64,000 nucleotides of DNA from JADGGV01 sp035715725 (GTDB taxonomy: Bacteria; Gemmatimonadota; Gemmatimonadetes; Longimicrobiales; RSA9), in assembly GCA_035715725.1 (NCBI GenBank), contig DASTKT010000162.1:65025-129024 (forward strand), given 5' to 3'. A program made the position numbers and the translations under genes. Positions within the stretch are counted from its first letter, which is position 1, and each line of letters starts with the position of its first letter. Below are positions 59,720 to 64,000 of the stretch, piece by piece. The notes under the pieces are model-generated. The model made no database searches. It was not told where the DNA came from and worked only from the letters and a program-made list of their open reading frames with translations.

Positions 59720-60877
59720 CTAGCGGGCCGAAGGCGACGCGGCGGCCGGCGCCGGCGCGCTCTCGACCCGCTGCACCCGCACCGGGGTGCCGACCGTGAT
59801 CCCCTGAGCCGCTCCCACCAGCAGTGTGTCCCCGGCGGCGACGCCGGAGACGAGCTGCAGCGTCTCCGAGCGCTCGTCGCGCAGCCCGAGCTGCACCGGC
59901 ACGCGCTCGACCCGCCCCTCGCGCACGCGAAGCACCGTCGCGTTCGCCGCGTTCGGGTCCTCCACCGCCGAGGCCGGCACGACCAGCCCCTGCCTCGCCA
60001 CGGCAGCCACGCGCCCCTCGGCGTACAGCCCGGCCACGAGCCGGCCGCCGGCGTTCGGGATCGAGACGAGGATCGGCACCTGCCGCGTCGCCGGGTCGGC
60101 GGCGGGATTGATGCGCGTGATCTTCCCCTCGAACGTCTTGCCCGGGTAGCCCGCGACCTCGAAGAAGACGGGCGCGCCCAGGCGCAGCGAGCCGAGCTGC
60201 TCGGCGGGCACGGCGGCCTCCAGGCGCATGCTCCCCGGGTCCACGACCGTGAAGAGCGCGCCACCGGGCTGGACGACATCCCCGGCGCTCACCTGCTTCG
60301 CGCTCACGACACCGGCGAAGGGTGCCCGGATCTGCGTCTTGTCGAGCTGCTTCTGGGCCAGCGCCAGGCGCGAGCGGGCATCCGAGAGCTGCGCCGTCGC
60401 CGACGTCGCCTGGAGGCGCGCCGTCTCGACGTCCCGCTCGGCGAGCGCGCCGGCGGAGCCGAGCCGCTCGGAGCGCTCCAGGTTGCGCTGCGCGATCGTG
60501 GCCGCCTCCGCCGCCGCCGTCACGGCGCTGCGCGCGGAGAGATACTGGTCACGGATCGCAGTATCGTCGAGCCGCGCCAGCACCGTGCCGGCGCGCACCG
60601 CCTGCCCCTGCTCCACGTACGTCTGGAGCACCGAGCCCGAGACCTCCGCGCGCACGGTGGCCTGCCGCTCCGCCTGGAGCGAGCCGGACAGCGCCGGGCC
60701 GGCGCGCACCGCGCCCGTCTGGACGACCACGATGTTCTCGGGGCCGATGTTCACGGCCTGCGCGCCGGGAGCCGCCGCCGGGGCGCTGCCGCCCCGACCG
60801 CACCCGGCCATGACCGCCGAGGCCGTCAGCAGCAGCGCCCCGGCCCGTCGTGCTATCGAACAAGATGCGAAAGGCAT
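59720..60877 (-). CDS. RND efflux periplasmic adaptor (MFP) lipoprotein
   Basis: 385-aa membrane-fusion protein that links the pump to the outer-membrane channel. A lipobox (SAVMAGC, Cys about 26) predicts lipid anchoring. The lipoyl halves are GSVLQTYVEQGQAVRAGTVLARL and TQIRAPFAGVVSAKQVSAGDVV, around an alpha-helical hairpin (about 110-180), followed by beta-barrel and membrane-proximal domains. 15 bp separate it from the tolC-like gene. Confidence 0.94.
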   Translation of the reverse strand: MPFASCSIARRAGALLLTASAVMAGCGRGGSAPAAAPGAQAVNIGPENIVVVQTGAVRAGPALSGSLQAERQATVRAEVSGSVLQTYVEQGQAVRAGTVLARLDDTAIRDQYLSARSAVTAAAEAATIAQRNLERSERLGSAGALAERDVETARLQATSATAQLSDARSRLALAQKQLDKTQIRAPFAGVVSAKQVSAGDVVQPGGALFTVVDPGSMRLEAAVPAEQLGSLRLGAPVFFEVAGYPGKTFEGKITRINPAADPATRQVPILVSIPNAGGRLVAGLYAEGRVAAVARQGLVVPASAVEDPNAANATVLRVREGRVERVPVQLGLRDERSETLQLVSGVAAGDTLLVGAAQGITVGTPVRVQRVESAPAPAAASPSAR

Positions 60878-60892
60878 CGATCAGTCCCGGTT

Positions 60893-62554
60893 CTATGGAT
60901 TGAACGTGTTGACCTGACTGGCCTGCACCGCCGTCGTCCGCGGCTGCGTCCCCGGCGCCGAGGGCGTCATGGGCTGCGGCTGGAGCTGCTGCGTCTGCGG
61001 CGCGGCCGTCGGCGCCGACGCCGCGCTCGAAGCGGCGGCCGCCGTCGTGCCGAGCGGCAGGTCGGGGAGCAGCGCGAGCCGCGTCCGCGCGATCTGGAGG
61101 TCGCGCGCCGCGACCGCCCGGTTCGCCTCCGCCTGCTCCAGCAGCAGGCGCGAGTCCGACAGCTCGAGCTGCGTCGAGATCCCCTCGCGGTAGCGGATGT
61201 CGGCGATCTGGTACGCCTTCGTCGCCTGCGCCGCCGTGCCCGCGCTGGCGTCGTAGGCGGCCTGCGCCGCCTGCAGGCGCTCGAGCGCGCTCTTCGTGTC
61301 CAGCGCCGCCAGCTCGCGCGTCTGCTGCAGCCGCGCCCGCGCCTCGAGCACGTTGGCCTGCGCGACCATCTCGTCCCCCTTGATCCGCCCGCCCGTGAAG
61401 AGCGGGAGCTGCAGGCTCGCGCCGACCGTCCAGTTCGAGCGGAACTGGTCCCACGAGATCGCGAGCCCCGTCTCCGGGTACGCCACGCGCCCGTACTGCG
61501 ACGAGATCGCCAGGCTCGGGAGTCGCTGCGCCGAGGCGACCTTCGCCTGCGCCTCCTGCACGCGCAGCGCCGCCTCCGCCTGCCGCACCGGCGCCCGGAC
61601 GGACACCGACGTGTCCGGCCGCGCGGCGTCGACCGCGGCCGTGAGCTTCGGCAGCGTCACCGGCGGCAGCGAGTCCCCGAGCTGCGTCGTCAGCGTGACC
61701 GGACGGTCCAGCGGCAGCTCCAGCAACTGCTTCAGCCGCATGTACGCGATGTCGCGGTCCGAGCGGCGCTGGATCACCAGCGGCTTCTGGTTCTCGTACG
61801 CGACCTGCGCCCGCAGCAGCTCGAACTCCGGCTGCGTGCCGACCTGCCGCGCCAGGCGCGTCTGCTGCAGCGCCGTCTCCGACTGGGCGAGCGTCGATTC
61901 CGCGATGCGGTACAACCGGTCCGCCAGCGCCGCGTCGAAGTACGCCTGCGTCACGTCCAGGACGAGCTGCGCCCGCGTCGAGCGCAGCCCGATCTCCGCG
62001 GCGGAATGCCCCGCCTTCGCCGCCCGGTTCTGCGCCTGCACCCGCCCGCCCGAGAAGAGCGTCTGCGAGAACGTCAGCCCCAGGTTCCACTGGTTCGTCC
62101 GCCCGAACGGCAGGTTCTTCAGCGACGAGAACGGGTTCGACGTCGTCGCGCACTGCAGCGCCAGCTCCAGCGAGTCCACCCGCTGGTCCAGCGGCAGCGC
62201 AGGGTTCGGCGCGAAGCTCCCCGGGCAGTTCGACGGCCGCTGCGGCCCCGTCGTGTCCGGCGTCGCGCTCAGCGCCGAGAACTCGCTCGCCAGCGTGCGC
62301 GTGTAGCCGACCGAGCCGAAGATCTGCGGGAAGTACTGGCTCCGCGCCTGAAACTCCTGCCCCCGGGCGCGCTGCACCGCCGCCCGCGCGATCGTCACCT
62401 GCTCGCTCCGCTCCTCCGCCAGCCGCAGCGCCTCCGCCAACGACAGCCCCGCCGGCTCCGTCCCCGCCACCTGCTGCGCCCGTGCCCCGCCACCCGCCCC
62501 GATCAGCAAAATGGCGAGGCCCACGACCGGGCCTCGCCTCGTCCGGTTTCGCAT
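60893..62554 (-). CDS. TolC-family outer-membrane efflux channel
   Basis: 553-aa outer-membrane factor. The signal peptide (VVGLAILLIGAGGGARA) fits the ATG at 62554, which has GAGGGG before it; an upstream GTG at 62584 would overlap tetR and is less likely. The duplicated OEP repeat is seen (LSLAEALRLAEERSEQV ... GLTFSQTLFSGGRVQ and LPSLAISSQYGRV ... ASLQLPLFTGGRIKG). A Cys pair lies in a long insert near 105-140. A Gln/Pro-rich tail ends the protein. Confidence 0.93.
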   Translation of the reverse strand: MRNRTRRGPVVGLAILLIGAGGGARAQQVAGTEPAGLSLAEALRLAEERSEQVTIARAAVQRARGQEFQARSQYFPQIFGSVGYTRTLASEFSALSATPDTTGPQRPSNCPGSFAPNPALPLDQRVDSLELALQCATTSNPFSSLKNLPFGRTNQWNLGLTFSQTLFSGGRVQAQNRAAKAGHSAAEIGLRSTRAQLVLDVTQAYFDAALADRLYRIAESTLAQSETALQQTRLARQVGTQPEFELLRAQVAYENQKPLVIQRRSDRDIAYMRLKQLLELPLDRPVTLTTQLGDSLPPVTLPKLTAAVDAARPDTSVSVRAPVRQAEAALRVQEAQAKVASAQRLPSLAISSQYGRVAYPETGLAISWDQFRSNWTVGASLQLPLFTGGRIKGDEMVAQANVLEARARLQQTRELAALDTKSALERLQAAQAAYDASAGTAAQATKAYQIADIRYREGISTQLELSDSRLLLEQAEANRAVAARDLQIARTRLALLPDLPLGTTAAAASSAASAPTAAPQTQQLQPQPMTPSAPGTQPRTTAVQASQVNTFNP

Positions 62555-62570
62555 CGACCCCTCGATCGCG

Positions 62571-63170
62571 TTAAGGTCCCGCACGTCCGCCCGATCCGCC
62601 GCCCCCCGCCCCGATCGCCCGCAGGAACAGCCGGACGTACGCCCCGGGCACCTCCTCCGCCGGCACCTCGAACATGTCCGGCATCACGTCCCGGCCCATC
62701 GCGTCACTGAACAGGGCGCCCCGCAGCATCGCCGCGGCCACGGCCGGATCCATGTCCGCGTCCGCCAGCCCCAGCTCCTGCAGCCGCGCCAGATACCTCT
62801 TCAGCGACGCCGTCACCCGCCGCGGATGCTCCGCCGCGAACCCCGACAGGTCGCCGTGCTCCTCCATCTCCCCCATGCACGTCCGGATGAACGAGCGCGC
62901 GCGATAGAGATGCTGCAGGTGCACCGCCGCCCAATCCGTCAGCTCCCGCTCCGGATCCCGCGGCTCCGCCGGCAGCTCCGGCACCTCGTCCCGCCGCCCG
63001 AACGCCAGCACCGCCTCCCGGATCAGATCCCACTTCGAGCCGAAGTGCCGGAACAGCGTCACCTCGTTGACGCCCGCCTCGTGGGCGATGCGCCGCGTGG
63101 TGGCGCCCCGGTAGCCGGTCTCGCTGAATACGCGAGCCGCGGCGGCGATGAGCTTGGTTCGGACGTCCAT
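62571..63170 (-). CDS. TetR-family regulator of the efflux operon
   Basis: 199-aa repressor. The N-terminal HTH is RTKLIAAAARVFSETGYRG ... RRIAHEAGVNEVTLFRHFGSK (about residues 4-52), and a ligand-binding helical domain follows. It is the first gene of tetR-tolC-MFP-RND, so it probably represses its own operon and is released by pump substrates. The ATG at 63170 is chosen for the normal HTH distance. No ribosome site is visible, and the likely promoter places the transcript start almost at the ATG. Confidence 0.93.
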   Translation of the reverse strand: MDVRTKLIAAAARVFSETGYRGATTRRIAHEAGVNEVTLFRHFGSKWDLIREAVLAFGRRDEVPELPAEPRDPERELTDWAAVHLQHLYRARSFIRTCMGEMEEHGDLSGFAAEHPRRVTASLKRYLARLQELGLADADMDPAVAAAMLRGALFSDAMGRDVMPDMFEVPAEEVPGAYVRLFLRAIGAGGGGSGGRAGP

Positions 63171-63178
63171 ACGCCGGG

Positions 63179-63220
63179 AACGTAGCCCCGGTTGCACCGG
63201 CATGCAAGTAGGTGCTTGCA
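63179..63220 (-). promoter_or_regulatory. Candidate tetR promoter and operator
   Basis: Inverted repeat TGCAAG-N6-CTTGCA at 63203-63220, 33 bp upstream of the tetR ATG. On the minus strand TTGCAT (63202-63207) and TACGTT (63179-63184) are 17 nt apart and could be -35 and -10, with the repeat covering the -35. The transcript would begin about 2-5 nt before the ATG. Fits autorepression. Confidence 0.5.
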
Positions 63221-63395
63221 CGCGGCGCCGCAGGCGCCGCGCACGCTGACGCTGTCGCTCGCCGGCGGCTCGCGGACGCTCGCGCTGCTCGCTGTAGCGG
63301 CCTTCGGCCGCGCACGCTGCGCTGTCGCTCGCCTGCGGCGAGCGCACGCCGTGTGCGCGGCTGTAGCGGCGCTGCGCGCCGCGAGGTGCTGGGCG
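63221..63395. repeat. Hairpin array upstream of tetR
   Basis: Successive palindromes: GGCGCC/GCA, a GCTCGCCGGCGGCTCGC-type unit, GCTCGCGCTGCTCGC, GCGGCC/TTC, GCTCGCC/TGC and GCGGCGC/TGC. Linkers include GCACGCTGACGCTGTC and GCACGCTGCGCTGTC, close to those upstream of yebC. The last stem is followed by GAGGTGC, as in the yebC array. The array has the same orientation relative to the gene as the yebC one. Confidence 0.85.
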
Positions 63396-63672
63396 GGCGA
63401 GACCGCGCCTGCACGCGCTACGGCGGGGCCACCGACGCGGCCCCGTCACGCCGTCGGGTGCTCCCCCCGTGCTCCGACATTCGTACCCGTACGCGTGCCC
63501 GACCCACTAACCGGGCGTGGTCCGTCGGGCACCGGGGGGATGACGCCCCCCGGCGCCGGCATCGCGCGCCCCCCCACCCCGTTGCGCCCCGCCCACGCCG
63601 CGTTGATCTTCCGGATGGCGGCCCGCAGCGGATCGGGCCGGCGCAGTGTCACGTCCAGCGGAGCGCCGCGAG
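63396..63672. other. Spacer between the tetR array and the last gene
   Basis: No gene. It holds GCTCCGACATTCGTACCC near 63472-63490, related to the yebC spacer, and a hairpin at 63532-63553 (CCGGGGGG with CCCCCCGG, 6-nt loop). A promoter for the gene at 63673 must be here but is not evident. Confidence 0.5.
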
Positions 63673-63924
63673 GTGATCACGCCGTTCATCTTCGTCCTGA
63701 TGCTGGTCTTCGGGATCCCGTTCGCGCGGGCGCTGGCCAAGCGGCTCGAGGGGAGCGGCGGCGTGCCGCGGGACGACCTGCTGGCGCTGCGGCGGCTGCT
63801 CGACGCGGCGGAGCAGCGGGCGCAGGACGCGGATCAGCGAGTGAACCAGTTGGAGGAGCGGGTCGACTTCCTGGAGAAGCTGCTGCAGGCGCCACGGCAG
63901 GGTGGTGCGCTGCCGCCCGGGTAG
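63673..63924 (+). CDS. Small membrane-anchored coiled-coil protein (second copy)
   Basis: 83 aa: one N-terminal membrane helix (TPFIFVLMLVFGIPFARALA) and a long coiled coil ending LEERVDFLEKLLQ. Layout and final motif match the protein at 41224-41541, so the two are probably distant paralogues. The GTG has GGAG about 9 nt upstream. PspB-like form; no psp genes nearby. Confidence 0.7.
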   Translation: MITPFIFVLMLVFGIPFARALAKRLEGSGGVPRDDLLALRRLLDAAEQRAQDADQRVNQLEERVDFLEKLLQAPRQGGALPPG

Positions 63925-63957
63925 AGTCCGGCTCGGGGCCTATGCCCTATCTGCTCC

Positions 63958-63990
63958 GCGCCCCCGGTCGCCAAGCGCGACCGGGGGCGC
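63958..63990 (+). terminator. 14-bp hairpin after the last gene
   Basis: Perfect stem GCGCCCCCGGTCGC with its complement around the 5-nt loop CAAGC, 34 bp after the stop codon, followed by TCGTTCG. Probable terminator. Confidence 0.7.
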
Positions 63991-64000
63991 TCGTTCGTGG

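Noticed and set aside
56603..62710. A plus-strand open frame of about 2000 codons across the efflux operon
   Set aside because: It lies antisense to four clear genes (RND, MFP, TolC, TetR), has repetitive Arg/Asp/His/Leu composition and no motifs. It results from high GC with few stop codons.
1..64000. tRNA, rRNA, insertion sequences, prophage or integration genes
   Set aside because: I scanned gaps by eye for tRNA-like ends, transposase and integrase motifs and saw none. A covariance-model scan would be decisive.

Overview
The window is very GC-rich (about 70% or more by eye) Gram-negative chromosomal DNA. It carries BamA- and TamB-family proteins, TolC and an RND pump, a TonB-dependent receptor with a carboxypeptidase-regulatory N-terminal domain, and a very compact housekeeping run. 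These traits, together with many secreted M28, M15 and S9 peptidases, fit a Gemmatimonadota-like bacterium. This is inference: there is no rRNA or other phylogenetic anchor here. I see no rRNA, tRNA, transposase, integrase or CRISPR array.

Left part (1-12.5 kb, minus strand): the 5' part of uvrA, a CHASE3-like histidine kinase, an S9-family glutamyl-endopeptidase-like peptidase, a 1.2-kb gene-free block with a long inverted repeat, efp, an alpha/beta hydrolase, a lipid kinase, htpX and a ClC antiporter. The ClC gene ends the long run described next.

Central run (10.6-32.3 kb, minus strand, read from right to left): ruvB, a hypothetical gene, queA, tgt, yajC, def, fmt, thiE, thiS, thiG, rsmB, a PASTA protein, a TlpA-like thioredoxin, a YbbR-domain protein, tsaD, a metallophosphoesterase, a BamA/TamA-family protein, tamB and clc. 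Many junctions overlap by 1-4 bases (ATGA, GTGA, TTGA, TGATG), so translation is probably coupled. The run joins tRNA modification, initiator-Met processing, thiamine thiazole synthesis, cell-surface functions and outer-membrane assembly. Right of it lie ruvA-ruvC-yebC, yajQ, a DUF983 gene, purK-purE and lepB.

Right part (38.9-64 kb): an M15-like peptidase with a calcium-loop-like insert, a cold-shock gene with a long leader, small membrane proteins, a dehydrogenase-like protein, a cysteine-free ArsC-like protein, two M28 peptidases, a CPA2 antiporter, a PlpD-like (type Vd) patatin-barrel protein, a 2-hydroxyacid dehydrogenase / CoA-transferase / M28 operon, a large TonB-dependent receptor, and a tetR-tolC-MFP-RND efflux operon with a candidate operator.

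The most unusual material is non-coding. Arrays of short GC-rich hairpins, mostly with 3-nt loops, alternate with conserved linkers. Stem sequences vary but pairing is kept. They fill the tgt-queA gap, both ends of the yebC-yajQ gap (in opposite orientation), and the region upstream of tetR. Three loci each carry exactly five tandem GGGNNN hexamers (G-quadruplex-like). I found no match to a repeat family I know, so these are the best candidates for something undescribed.
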